The notes beneath the pieces were generated by a model. That model saw nothing but the letters and a program-made list of their open reading frames with translations, was not told where the DNA came from and ran no database searches. A DNA stretch of 64,000 bases from Promethearchaeota archaeon (GTDB lineage Archaea > Asgardarchaeota > Lokiarchaeia > Sigynarchaeales > SOKP01). Below, one piece after another: positions 1-9,243 of this stretch; within the stretch, counting starts at the first letter, position 1, and the number at the start of each line of letters is the position of its first letter. The DNA lies in contig JABXKC010000004.1 of assembly GCA_013375495.1 (NCBI GenBank), positions 175,454 through 239,453 of the forward strand, in the 5' to 3' direction. Position numbers and translations under genes: made by a program.

Positions 1-276
1 GTTTACAAGAACTACAATATACGCCGTTGGTTCTCTACCTTTTTCAGGTGTCCTTTCCTCCTTAGGAAGAGAAGATGCCCATCTTACGAGTGGAAACATT
101 TTCTCTCTCATCGCGGAGCTTTCTACAATAATATATTCAACGGCTTGAATATTACTACCTGCTGGCGCTATTCGAGCATAATCGATTAATTTCTTTAGGA
201 TTTCGCTTGGAATAGGATTTTGTTTAAATCTCCTAATAGTTCTTCTCTTATATATTGCCTCTTCAATATCCATCAT
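1..276 (-). CDS. Nitroreductase family protein (partial, 3' end outside window)
   Basis: The reading frame opens with two consecutive ATG codons at 276 and 273 and runs off the left edge after about 92 residues. Visible near the start is a stretch reading IYKRRTIRRF followed by PIPSEILKKLIDYARIAP and AGSNIQ, the FMN-phosphate-binding N-terminus typical of nitroreductases (RRSIRxF...APSxxNxQ). These are FMN-dependent NAD(P)H oxidoreductases of varied substrate. The gene starts 9 bases after the stop of the upstream longin-GTPase on the same strand, so the two are probably cotranscribed. There is no N-terminal ferredoxin domain, unlike the nitroreductase at 38059. Substrate cannot be told. Confidence 0.85.
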   Translation of the reverse strand, partial: MMDIEEAIYKRRTIRRFKQNPIPSEILKKLIDYARIAPAGSNIQAVEYIIVESSAMREKMFPLVRWASSLPKEERTPEKGREPTAYIVVLVN

Positions 277-285
277 TAAACCCTT

Positions 286-1335
286 TTAATTTTTTTCTAA
301 TCTTGTTTTTATTACAGACTCTGCTATGTCGTAGAACGCATATTCTACGTTTTTTCCAGTCATAGCTGAGGTTTCTATATATTTAAGATTTAATTCCTTT
401 GCTAATGTTAAAGCTTCAACTAATTTAACTTTTCGCACCTCTGTAAGATCGCTTTTATTGCCGAATATATATCCAATCATTCGATGATGATGTTTTTCCA
501 TATTTTTCAAGACATCTTCGTACCAATTTTTAATACTGTTAAAAGAGATTCTGTTCGTCAAATCAAAAATAAGTAGAATAGCCTCTGAGCCCTGATAAAA
601 ATGTCTCCTCATTGTCTGGAATTTATTTTGGCCAGCGATGTCCCATAATATTGTTTCTATTACCTTATCATTAGCTTGAATGATCTTCTCGGTTATACTG
701 ACTCCCAGCGTAGGAACATAAGTTCTTAGAAATGCATTATCGGTAAAACGTAAAATTGTTGAAGTCTTTCCGACGCCGGGATCACCTACTACTACGAGTT
801 TGAACCGATAGTCAACGATTTTTTCGTCCCTTATTATTATTTCGGGAAATTCTTTTGATAGAGGAAAAGATACTTCTTTAGCTCTAAAATCGTCTAATAA
901 TTGACCTACGCTAATTCTAAGTACATTGATTTCTCCAAAAATAATCTCTTTTTCAGCTTTCTGTTCTTCTAATTTAATGATTTTTTTTGTTGCTTCATCA
1001 AAAGGAGCCTTTAAATAGCTCATATATTTATAAAAGACAACATCATCGGCTTCTTTAAATAAAAATGTTATCGCTGAACGCGCGAACCCTCCTCTTTTGC
1101 TTTTATCTTCTCTTTCTATGTACCTAATTAATCCTTTTAGTTTTAACGAAGGGAAGGGAATTATTAATAAAGAATCCGGCACAGAACCTTGATCTCCTGT
1201 GAGAATAGTAACAGATTTAATAGCAACAAGCATCCTAATCGATTCTGGTAAATCTGAAGGGAACCAATGAATAGGATCTGGTCCTAACTCATCGTGAATA
1301 TCGGTGTAAATTACAGCGTCAATTAGTTTCTTCAT
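286..1335 (-). CDS. Longin-like domain fused to Rab-like small GTPase
   Basis: 349 residues in two parts. Residues 1-130 form a longin-like module (starts KLIDAVIYTDIHDELGPDPI, later strands around SLLIIPFPSLKLKGLI). Residues 178-345 are a complete Ras/Rab-type G domain: G1 GDPGVGKT 184-191, switch Thr in PTLG 208-211, G3 WDIAGQ 231-236, G4 NKSD 293-296, G5 ETSA 321-324. No C-terminal prenylation Cys is visible, so any membrane attachment would come through the N-terminal module or partners. It is collinear with the protein at 35235-36272 throughout, so the two are paralogues. Asgard archaea are known to have many small GTPases; the longin fusion suggests a regulated trafficking-like or signalling switch (inference). 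The 3' neighbour is the nitroreductase. Confidence 0.9.
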   Translation of the reverse strand: MKKLIDAVIYTDIHDELGPDPIHWFPSDLPESIRMLVAIKSVTILTGDQGSVPDSLLIIPFPSLKLKGLIRYIEREDKSKRGGFARSAITFLFKEADDVVFYKYMSYLKAPFDEATKKIIKLEEQKAEKEIIFGEINVLRISVGQLLDDFRAKEVSFPLSKEFPEIIIRDEKIVDYRFKLVVVGDPGVGKTSTILRFTDNAFLRTYVPTLGVSITEKIIQANDKVIETILWDIAGQNKFQTMRRHFYQGSEAILLIFDLTNRISFNSIKNWYEDVLKNMEKHHHRMIGYIFGNKSDLTEVRKVKLVEALTLAKELNLKYIETSAMTGKNVEYAFYDIAESVIKTRLEKN

Positions 1336-1624
1336 TATCTCAATTTTTAACGAGAAAATTTAAATAAATTCCCTTTAATCTCCTTTCAAATGGTAATATA
1401 TATCTAAAAAATTAAAATTATTTATATTTGAGTTTATGGAAATATAAGAGAGAAATTTTATCTTTTAGAATTTGCTGAAACTTATTCTTTTGGTGGTTTT
1501 ATCCTTTTGTAGTTTCCATTCATTTGTTCTTTAGTCACGAAATTTAATAAATATCTGGTAATTTTTAAATTTTCAATTATTTCTTAATTTAACAGGTTAA
1601 CTGTAAATGGTGTAATAATAAGCT

Positions 1625-1897
1625 GTGACAAATGTAGATGTTGTAAACGCGTCGACGAAAAAAGCTCTTAATAACTTTGAGAACATTAAAGAATGTATCC
1701 AAGGACTTTATGAAATTCTAAAAATAACTCTTAGTTCTGAAAACATGTATTTCAATATGGGCCAAGACAATATAGAAGCGTTGTACGAAAACTTGCTAGA
1801 ATTAATGATAAACGACTTAGGAACAATAGAATTCATGAAAAAGCTTAAAAGTGCTGAAGTTGATTTGGACTTACCTTTAGGTAATTTATTGAAGTAA
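1625..1897 (+). CDS. Small hypothetical protein, 90 aa
   Basis: Starts with GTG at 1625. The product is helical-looking and mildly acidic, with no Cys, no membrane segment and no motif I recognise. It lies alone between divergent or convergent neighbours: the longin-GTPase starts upstream on the other strand and the DNA glycosylase gene ends 10 bases after its stop. The frame is supported mainly by its length, coding-like composition and absence of a competing frame. Function unknown. Confidence 0.55.
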   Translation: MTNVDVVNASTKKALNNFENIKECIQGLYEILKITLSSENMYFNMGQDNIEALYENLLELMINDLGTIEFMKKLKSAEVDLDLPLGNLLK

Positions 1898-1906
1898 TTT
1901 TAGCTT

Positions 1907-2533
1907 TTATTTTAGTATTTCACTCGTTTCCATGTACCACAAATATAAATCTAGCTTTCCCATATCAAGATTTAACTTATCCCCTAATTCTTTAAGAATA
2001 GACTCAATTTCTAAATATTTCTTCTTAGTGAGGGTCTTAGGTTTTTCGATAATATTGTATTTCACCAAAAGATCAATAATATGAAAGTCTATAATTGCGA
2101 AATTTTTATATCCGATATTTCTTAAAAAATGACTCGCTTCTTTGTAACCTAAACCCTTAATTACTTTCACAATCCAATTTCGTAATTCGGTTTCATCGAC
2201 GCTTGAACTTAATTTGCTCTTTAACTCTGGTAAATAACTTCTAGCTTCAAGAATATAGTTAGCTCTAACATTAGGAAAGCGATAGCCAAATTCCTTAAAT
2301 TTTTCTTTTAATTCGTCTTCAGAATATGTTAAAAAACCATCGTTTATTTTTTGTTGTACTTCTATGCATTTTTTAGCTCCACAGTTAGCCGTCATAATAC
2401 AAAAACAAAGTTCTTTAAAGATTTCATCTATTCCTGATCCAGATACAGAGGAAAATTGGTCCATGCGTTTATCTACTGTATTTGAGATGTCACTATTCTT
2501 TAAGGTTTCAATTGAAATTATGAGTTCATTCAT
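1907..2533 (-). CDS. ogg2: N-glycosylase/DNA lyase, archaeal Ogg2 type
   Basis: 208 residues, the usual length of archaeal type 2 8-oxoguanine DNA glycosylases. The helix-hairpin-helix reads KGLGYKEASHFLRNIG at about 126-141, with Lys131 as the expected Schiff-base nucleophile, followed by AIIDFHIIDLL with Asp149 as the catalytic Asp. Members of this family excise 8-oxoguanine and cleave the DNA strand by beta-elimination in base excision repair. There is no Fe-S cluster loop at the C-terminus, which separates it from endonuclease III. It is monocistronic as far as can be seen and convergent with the 90-residue gene before it. Confidence 0.85.
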   Translation of the reverse strand: MNELIISIETLKNSDISNTVDKRMDQFSSVSGSGIDEIFKELCFCIMTANCGAKKCIEVQQKINDGFLTYSEDELKEKFKEFGYRFPNVRANYILEARSYLPELKSKLSSSVDETELRNWIVKVIKGLGYKEASHFLRNIGYKNFAIIDFHIIDLLVKYNIIEKPKTLTKKKYLEIESILKELGDKLNLDMGKLDLYLWYMETSEILK

Positions 2534-2670
2534 ATATTTTGAAGAAATATAGATATATTAAAAGGGAAACTCTTTGATTTAATAAGTTCGATTATTCATA
2601 AAATCTTTAACGAATGCTTGAAATTATATTAATATAGGTTAATTATATTTTAATTAAGGTTAATGTCGTT

Positions 2671-3669
2671 ATGAAGCGAGATAAGATTATTGTTTTGGGC
2701 TCACTTGCATTTGATTATATTATGAGCTTTGAAGAAAATTTTGTAAATGCTGTTTCTATTGATCACGAGAAAGAAGAATATCAAAGTACTGTTACTGCTA
2801 ATAGCCGAGTCCAACGGTTTGGCGGTACAGCTGGAAATATTGCCTATAATCTTGGATTGCTTAATACATCGACTGTCTCATTATTAGGATCTGTAGGAAA
2901 GGACTTTAATACTCTGGGTTATCGAGATCACATATCAAGATTCCCCAACATCGATTTGAATGTAGATATACAAGCTGATCTTTTTACGGCAGCGTGCTAC
3001 ATAGTAAACGATAAGAAATCAAATCAGATGATAATATTTCATGGAGGTGCTTTAGATGAAAATAAAAACATAGATTTACGACAAAAAATTAAGGACCCAG
3101 AACAATACGCCTACGCTATAAATTCAACCCAAAGTATTGAAGCGATGAAAAATTTTGCCGATCAATTAAACGAGTTAAAAATCCCTATGATATTTGATCC
3201 CGGTCAAATTACGCCTCTATTTTCCAAGGATAATTTAGTAGATATATTAAAAAAATCAGAAATATTAATTGGAAATTCATTCGAAATAAATCAAGTAATG
3301 AAAAAGACAGATTTAGACGAACAAAACATTCTTAAGTTAGTTAAAACCATAATAAAAACAAAAGGCTCAGAGGGCTCAGAATTAATCTATAAAACAGATT
3401 CTGAGGAGTTAAAACGAGATAAAGTTCCAATTGCAATACCCAATAGTACTGTTGACGCAACTGGTGCTGGAGACGGGTATCGCGCTGGAATTCTCACAGG
3501 ACTAATCTTAAACATGAAACTTTTAGACTCTTGTAGGTTAGGGTCTATATTAGGTTCTTTCGTTGTTGAGACTAGCGGTGCACAAACACAAATTTATGAC
3601 ATTGAGAATGTAAGGACGCGGTTTCAACAAACTTATGGATATATTCCTCTAGAATTAGAAATATTCTAA
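2671..3669 (+). CDS. PfkB-family carbohydrate/nucleoside kinase
   Basis: 332 residues with both PfkB signatures. The N-terminal substrate-binding part has GGTAGNIAYNLG, and the C-terminal anion-hole motif reads DATGAGDGYRAG from Asp262, with Asp268 as the catalytic base. The family phosphorylates ribose, adenosine, 2-keto-3-deoxygluconate and similar substrates. The rather long N-terminal half and adenosine-kinase-like layout make a nucleoside (adenosine) or ribokinase role plausible, but substrate cannot be assigned by eye. The ATG at 2671 follows a short AT-rich leader. A perfect inverted repeat lies 30 bases after the stop. Confidence 0.85.
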   Translation: MKRDKIIVLGSLAFDYIMSFEENFVNAVSIDHEKEEYQSTVTANSRVQRFGGTAGNIAYNLGLLNTSTVSLLGSVGKDFNTLGYRDHISRFPNIDLNVDIQADLFTAACYIVNDKKSNQMIIFHGGALDENKNIDLRQKIKDPEQYAYAINSTQSIEAMKNFADQLNELKIPMIFDPGQITPLFSKDNLVDILKKSEILIGNSFEINQVMKKTDLDEQNILKLVKTIIKTKGSEGSELIYKTDSEELKRDKVPIAIPNSTVDATGAGDGYRAGILTGLILNMKLLDSCRLGSILGSFVVETSGAQTQIYDIENVRTRFQQTYGYIPLELEIF

Positions 3670-3698
3670 AAATCCATACTTTATCACTAACTTTTACA

Positions 3699-3725
3699 AT
3701 GTGATATAATATACAAATATCACAT
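3699..3725. terminator. Perfect 9-bp inverted repeat after pfkB-like gene
   Basis: ATGTGATAT at 3699-3707 and ATATCACAT at 3717-3725 are perfect inverted repeats separated by a 9-base loop, starting 30 bases after the kinase stop codon. There is no strong T-run directly behind it, so it could equally be a protein-binding dyad for the downstream gene at 3911. The terminator label is a guess from position. Confidence 0.4.
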
Positions 3726-3910
3726 AAGAACATAAAATGCCATTACGAATTTTTAAACTGAACACAGTTAGATTCATTTTCCAAATAAGTGTTATTTAAT
3801 GATATCAAATAAAAAAATACGTGCGAAATATAATAACAACAAACCAATAATCTCCTCTAATTTAAAAACAAATTTTAAGGTTATATATGTAAGAATACGG
3901 TTTAAGAATA

Positions 3911-4234
3911 ATGATTATGTCAAATAACAACGATAACCATGAACTTGATTATTATCTAAGTATAATTGATTTCTTTCAAAACCAAAGCGCAAACGAAGAA
4001 ACAACAGAAATTTGGAAAAATAAATCGTTTATTCAATTAATGAAAGTTTTAAAAAGAACGAGAGACAAGGAGTTCGTAAAAAATGCTATTATCCTTATTC
4101 TCACTCTTTTTGATAAAATACCCCCAGATATTTATAATAACAGGGGAATTAAAGCGAACTCGTTAACAAATAGCGATAAACTCTCATATGTTAATCTGCT
4201 AAAATCAGAATTTATCAATGATATTCCTAATTAA
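3911..4234 (+). CDS. Hypothetical protein, 107 aa
   Basis: Starts with ATG at 3911, with a second in-frame ATG two codons later. The protein is Asn/Asp-rich at its N-terminus and then predicted helical (TEIWKNKSFIQLMKVLKRTRD), with no Cys and no membrane segment. I do not recognise a family. It lies about 170 bases upstream of the large surface-protein gene on the same strand, without overlap, so cotranscription is possible but not shown. Confidence 0.5.
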   Translation: MIMSNNNDNHELDYYLSIIDFFQNQSANEETTEIWKNKSFIQLMKVLKRTRDKEFVKNAIILILTLFDKIPPDIYNNRGIKANSLTNSDKLSYVNLLKSEFINDIPN

Positions 4235-4403
4235 GTATCGGATAGAATAATGGTTGAATTTAATAGTTCAACCAGAACTTTTAAGATTGGATCTAATTAA
4301 AAAATCATCAACTTACATCTCTTTCTGTTAACTTAAAACTTAAATTTATTAATTTTAGTTTTTATAAATTTTATAATTATTTTACTCAATAACAGGGGAT
4401 ATT

Positions 4404-7400
4404 ATGAAAATAAATTCTAAAACTTCATTTTTAAAAAAAACCTCAGTTCTAAGAATAGCGGCTCTTATTGTTATATCAGGAATATTTCTTTCGAGTAGTC
4501 TTCTCATTCCAAATTCCAATGATAATACAGAAATAAACAGAGATTTTAATGATACCCCTCAAATACCACTAACTGCAGCTGTTGATTCCGTATTATTTGG
4601 AGGTAGTGAAAATGCTTTAAATATAACTGATTATGGAAATTTATATGAAACTGAACAACAAGTTGATTTAACCAATCAAGAAGCTGTTAATCTTACTTAT
4701 TACTTAGATGATGTTCATAAATGGGAAGTCTCAGAAGTTGAAACGCAGATTAACAATATTCAAGATGAGAGAGACTGGATCGATAATGGGGTTATTGGAA
4801 GTGATACAGGACTTACGCCGACTTCTCAGGTTTCCCAGTCTGAAGACTCAGGTCCTAGTTATGTAAAGAATTTAAATCCAAATAATTATTTGGCTACATT
4901 TGACGGTAATGATTGTGATTATATGCGAATTCATTTCGTACTCCTTGAAGTTGAATATTATTATGATGAGTTATATATTTCTAACCAAGATAATACCGTT
5001 TTAGATAACTTTGCCGGATATTACACCGATTTCTACACTCCCTGGTATAGTGCAACAGAACTAAAAATTTCTATGTCTTCCGATGGTACAGTACAATATT
5101 ATGGCTATTCTGTAGACTTTTTTGAAACATATAATGGGAGTATGTTTACTCTTGATAGCACAAGTTGGAATTATTTCGAAGATACTATTGATGATCCATC
5201 TCGATTATATGGTGGAACTGCAGAAATTGGAAATCGATCAGCTCTTAGAACAGTGATTGAGGGGATTGATAATGCTCCTTCCTATTCATATGAAGACGGG
5301 GATATCGCCGGTTTCTATCAAAACTTTACAATTCCAAGGGGGAAACTTATTGATGCTTGGGTGTCAATGGACTATAATATTCTTAGAGGGATTAATACAA
5401 ATGATAATTATGCATATATTAAAGTAAATGGAGAAACTGTTTACACTCGAGGATTTAGAACTATTACAAACGCTGGATTAGGACAATGGCACAGTACAGG
5501 TTTAATAAATTTGGACTTATGGGAAAATAGTTCGAGTATTTTCGATGAAGTACTCATTGGACAGAGTTTCAATTTATCTGTTGGAATCGAGATTGGAAAT
5601 GGAGTTGAATATACAGGATTCGACCATTTAGATATTCAAGAGGCATATTTTGACAATATTCAATTAATCTTCAAAACAAGTGCAAATTCAACACAACCAG
5701 GAATAAATCTACAATTTAATAATAGCATTTTAAATGATGATAATACTTGGGGTGTTTCTTATTTAAATTTAACAGGTAATTGGAATATTAATCCATTAAA
5801 ATTAACTGTTACTACAGATTCACCTTCCGTATCATTTGATCTTGATATAACCCTTTATGGGTATCACAAAACCAAATCACGAGTAGGACAAACTACCCTA
5901 GAAGGAGTTTCATATGAGATATTAGAAAATGGAACAATAATCTGGGAGTTTTCTCATAATTTCTATATGCCGGCGCAATATTCGGATTTTGAATTTACAA
6001 TCAATAAACCTGAGAACTGGGACTTTCTTTCCGTATTAGATCCAACCTTACAATCACGCTCGTTTGAATTTGGAAATCATGGTGATCTGATTTTGCATAT
6101 AAATAAAGAAGATGCTTTATATCCTGGTTGGTGGACTTTTCAAGCATCTTCTCCTAATTATCTGGATATCTCAAATACAAAATTATTAAAACAAGGAGAA
6201 TGGGTTCAAACTTCCTTCATAACTGGTGAGTCAACAAGAATCAAAACTCAAGTCAACTATTCTGATGAAGTCCCCATAGGTGTTGATTCCACTTTAGTTA
6301 ATTTAACTATTTACGATCCAGAAGGAGTTCAATGGTTCACAGAAGCAAATTTTCCTCTTACAAATGGTACAGTTACTTTTTCTGAGATTACTTTTGACGC
6401 TTTAAATACAACGGGAGGTACCTATGGTTATACTCTATTTTGGAGTAATGGAACTTCACTAGGAGGTATCAAATCAAACTTTATTATAGAACATCAAAGT
6501 ACATTAACACTGTTAAAACCAGACGACGCAAAGAACGAGCATATCCCTCTCACCGAAGGATTTGTAGGAGATATTATTCCGGTAAGAGTTTTATTATCAG
6601 ATTCTGAAAATAATTTAACCATTTCAAATTCGGTTGTATCATACAATTGGACTCTTGGAAGAACATTCAATTTTACTGAAGCAGCTTTAGGTGTGTATGA
6701 AACGATATTGGATACCGCTGATTTAGCTTCTAAAGGACTTTATAGTATAGTTATTAGATCTTCAAAAATAGGATTTCTCGAAACTAATTTCACTCTCTGG
6801 ATTAACCTAGGAGAAGAAACTAAGTTACAGCGACTAGAATCTGATTATAATATAGAATTACACGCAAATAGCACCATTAAGTTTAAATTTACTGACTTTA
6901 GTGGGGATGGCATTGATGGAGCAACGGTTAATATTAGTATAAGTGATCCATCGCATTATTCGATTGAAAATATTGGTAATGGTGTGTATGATATTGAATT
7001 TAGTACGTTATATATCGATGATATTGGTATCTATCAGATTAATTTTAGTTTTTCGGCACCTGAATATGAACCTCAGTATTATGTTTACCAGTTTCAAATT
7101 ATAAAGCAATCAGTGAATCTTACAGTTCTTCTAAATTCAGAAAATATTCAAGAAAATTCTCTGCATCCAATCACCTTTTTTGATAAAATTAATATTTCTG
7201 CTCAAGCAATGTCAATCATAGATAAAAATAATATTTCAGGGGGTACTTTTTCTTGGACTAGTGAATATTATCAGAAAAATTTTACAGAAGTTCCAAATGA
7301 TTGGTATAACTCGTCTGTTGAATGCTTACCTGAAAATTTTTCTTCTGGAATCAATTTTATTTATTTGAAGTTTGAACATCCAAATTATAGAACGCAAACA

Positions 7401-8570
7401 TTCGGTTTCGAATTATTAATAGATCGAATAGAATTCGAAGTTGATATAGTTGGACATGAAGATTTAAATCCTACTATAAAAGCGGAAATAGGAGGATCAT
7501 TAGTACTACAAATAGAATTATTAGATATTGAAACTAGCCTGCCTATCGAAAATGCGACCGTTCTATACGAATGGAAATATGGTGTAGGGGAATTAGAAGA
7601 AGCAGCTCCAGGTACATATCAATTATCAGTAGGATTGCCCGAAAACTTACAAGGTAATTTTATATTTAATCTCATCATCTCTAAAGAGGGAACAGTGTAT
7701 AAAACAACTCAATCTTCATTTCTTTTAGTTATAGGTGAACCCCAATTTCCTACTTTTATAATTTTGATTATAATTTTAATTGCAGCGATAATTATTAGTG
7801 TTTTAGGCGTACTGAGCTTGAGATCGTACGTAATTTTACCAAGGAGAAGAAGAAGAGAGGCAAATTTACTATCTAGAACTCAAAGGTTTAAAGATGTAGA
7901 AAACGTTCAAGCAATCGTTGTAATTCATAGAGATAGTGGAATTCCGCTTTATAGTAAAAGCTATTCTATTTTAGAGAAACACAAAAAAGAAATTTTCTCA
8001 GGATTTATTCAAGCTATAATAACCGTAGGAGAAGAAATGGTTGGCAAGAGAGGAGAAGGTGGAGAAATAGTCGAACTTGACGAAGAAGATGGCACTCGAA
8101 CAATCTTAGAACTGGATTTCAAATACTTTTATTGTTTGATATGTGATCGACAAGATTTGCGCATTATTTTTCTTCTCACTAACAGAGCTTCTGATCGATT
8201 GAAAAAACAGATTTCTGACTTATCTTTAGGCGCTATGCTAGAGCTTTCAGACCAAATAGGGAATTGGGACGGAGCTATCCATGAATTTGAAGAACATTTT
8301 CCCCCTATTGTAAATAAATATATAGAATTGTCTTACAAAGAGGCTTTTACAATAAATAGCGCAGAATTCATAGCTAAAATCAGAAAGGAAGATGAATTAA
8401 ACTCCATGGAAACCCGTATTTTAAACGTTATCTATTCGATTGCTAAAAGTAAACAAGAGTTTCATCTAGAGACAATATTTGAACTTATTCACGAAAAAAA
8501 TCGAGATACTGTTATAGATGGCATTGAAACCTTGATAAAGAAGCAACTTATTATACCTTCAACAAAATAA
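4404..8570 (+). CDS. Giant surface protein with one C-terminal TM helix and cytosolic longin-like plus winged-helix tail
   Basis: 1388 residues. A hydrophobic N-terminal segment (about 13-36, after Lys/Arg) is a signal peptide or anchor. About 1080 residues of extracellular, beta-rich sequence follow, with many NxS/T sequons and Ig-like strand repeats in the second half. A strong membrane helix at about 1115-1140 is followed by a basic stop-transfer RRRRRE. The remaining 240 residues are cytosolic: a stretch beginning VQAIVVIHRDSGIPLYSKSY then FSGFIQAIITVGEEM resembles a longin/roadblock-type domain, and the last 70 residues look like a winged helix. This is the layout of a single-pass receptor. 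The longin match is by pattern, not by search. A SpoVT-like or other sensor fold cannot be excluded. Confidence 0.8.
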   Translation: MKINSKTSFLKKTSVLRIAALIVISGIFLSSSLLIPNSNDNTEINRDFNDTPQIPLTAAVDSVLFGGSENALNITDYGNLYETEQQVDLTNQEAVNLTYYLDDVHKWEVSEVETQINNIQDERDWIDNGVIGSDTGLTPTSQVSQSEDSGPSYVKNLNPNNYLATFDGNDCDYMRIHFVLLEVEYYYDELYISNQDNTVLDNFAGYYTDFYTPWYSATELKISMSSDGTVQYYGYSVDFFETYNGSMFTLDSTSWNYFEDTIDDPSRLYGGTAEIGNRSALRTVIEGIDNAPSYSYEDGDIAGFYQNFTIPRGKLIDAWVSMDYNILRGINTNDNYAYIKVNGETVYTRGFRTITNAGLGQWHSTGLINLDLWENSSSIFDEVLIGQSFNLSVGIEIGNGVEYTGFDHLDIQEAYFDNIQLIFKTSANSTQPGINLQFNNSILNDDNTWGVSYLNLTGNWNINPLKLTVTTDSPSVSFDLDITLYGYHKTKSRVGQTTLEGVSYEILENGTIIWEFSHNFYMPAQYSDFEFTINKPENWDFLSVLDPTLQSRSFEFGNHGDLILHINKEDALYPGWWTFQASSPNYLDISNTKLLKQGEWVQTSFITGESTRIKTQVNYSDEVPIGVDSTLVNLTIYDPEGVQWFTEANFPLTNGTVTFSEITFDALNTTGGTYGYTLFWSNGTSLGGIKSNFIIEHQSTLTLLKPDDAKNEHIPLTEGFVGDIIPVRVLLSDSENNLTISNSVVSYNWTLGRTFNFTEAALGVYETILDTADLASKGLYSIVIRSSKIGFLETNFTLWINLGEETKLQRLESDYNIELHANSTIKFKFTDFSGDGIDGATVNISISDPSHYSIENIGNGVYDIEFSTLYIDDIGIYQINFSFSAPEYEPQYYVYQFQIIKQSVNLTVLLNSENIQENSLHPITFFDKINISAQAMSIIDKNNISGGTFSWTSEYYQKNFTEVPNDWYNSSVECLPENFSSGINFIYLKFEHPNYRTQTFGFELLIDRIEFEVDIVGHEDLNPTIKAEIGGSLVLQIELLDIETSLPIENATVLYEWKYGVGELEEAAPGTYQLSVGLPENLQGNFIFNLIISKEGTVYKTTQSSFLLVIGEPQFPTFIILIIILIAAIIISVLGVLSLRSYVILPRRRRREANLLSRTQRFKDVENVQAIVVIHRDSGIPLYSKSYSILEKHKKEIFSGFIQAIITVGEEMVGKRGEGGEIVELDEEDGTRTILELDFKYFYCLICDRQDLRIIFLLTNRASDRLKKQISDLSLGAMLELSDQIGNWDGAIHEFEEHFPPIVNKYIELSYKEAFTINSAEFIAKIRKEDELNSMETRILNVIYSIAKSKQEFHLETIFELIHEKNRDTVIDGIETLIKKQLIIPSTK

Positions 8571-8610
8571 AATAATAGCCCTTTTTTATTTATTTCTTCT
8601 TAATTTAATT

Positions 8611-9228
8611 ATGAACAATACAAGTGATTTAAAGTTTGAATGCGTACATTGTGGTAAATGTTGTACTGATTTGAACACACTTGTTAATACTACTTATTTA
8701 GATATTCTTCGCATCAGAGCTGGCTTAAATCTAACCCAAGATGAAATTATCGAAATTTTAGGGTTCTACATATTCGATAAAAAACCAACGACTAAAGAAA
8801 TAGATAGGATGGTTGTTCCTCCTATTGAAACAGAAAGAGGTTTAGCATTTACTGGGCTTAAAAAACAATCAAGTGGTCAGTGTTATTTCTATAACAAAAA
8901 AAAAAAGAGATGTTCAATTTACAAATTTAGACCAAATTTTTGTAGGACTTTTCCTTTTACCTTTAAGCTCATCATTAATAAAGGAAATTCAAAAGAAAAT
9001 GCGATTAAAGTATTTTACACTGAAAAAGGACTTCAATATTGTCAAGGAATTGGAGAAGAAAAGCCAGTTATCGAGATGGATAATTGGATTCAATTAGGTC
9101 AAAGGGTTATCCAAGATTTAACTAAAAATACAGTTTTGATTAAAAAATGGAATGAGGGCGTCAGAAAGAAGGTAATAATACCTTCAGTAAGAAATTTCAT
9201 TATAACGATTATTAATTTAGAAGAATAA
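8611..9228 (+). CDS. YkgJ-family Cys-cluster (zinc/iron-chelating) protein
   Basis: 205 residues. The N-terminal CVHCGKCCTDL and later CSIYKFRPNFCRTFPF give the CxxCxxCC...C...RPxxCRxFPF pattern of the YkgJ/FliB-like family, whose members bind a metal or Fe-S cluster and are linked to protein (flagellin) lysine methylation in bacteria; the exact chemistry here is unknown. It starts 40 bases after the stop of the surface-protein gene and could be cotranscribed with it. A second, more acidic family member lies at 29407-30147. Confidence 0.75.
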   Translation: MNNTSDLKFECVHCGKCCTDLNTLVNTTYLDILRIRAGLNLTQDEIIEILGFYIFDKKPTTKEIDRMVVPPIETERGLAFTGLKKQSSGQCYFYNKKKKRCSIYKFRPNFCRTFPFTFKLIINKGNSKENAIKVFYTEKGLQYCQGIGEEKPVIEMDNWIQLGQRVIQDLTKNTVLIKKWNEGVRKKVIIPSVRNFIITIINLEE

Positions 9229-9243
9229 GTTTACTCTCCCGAT

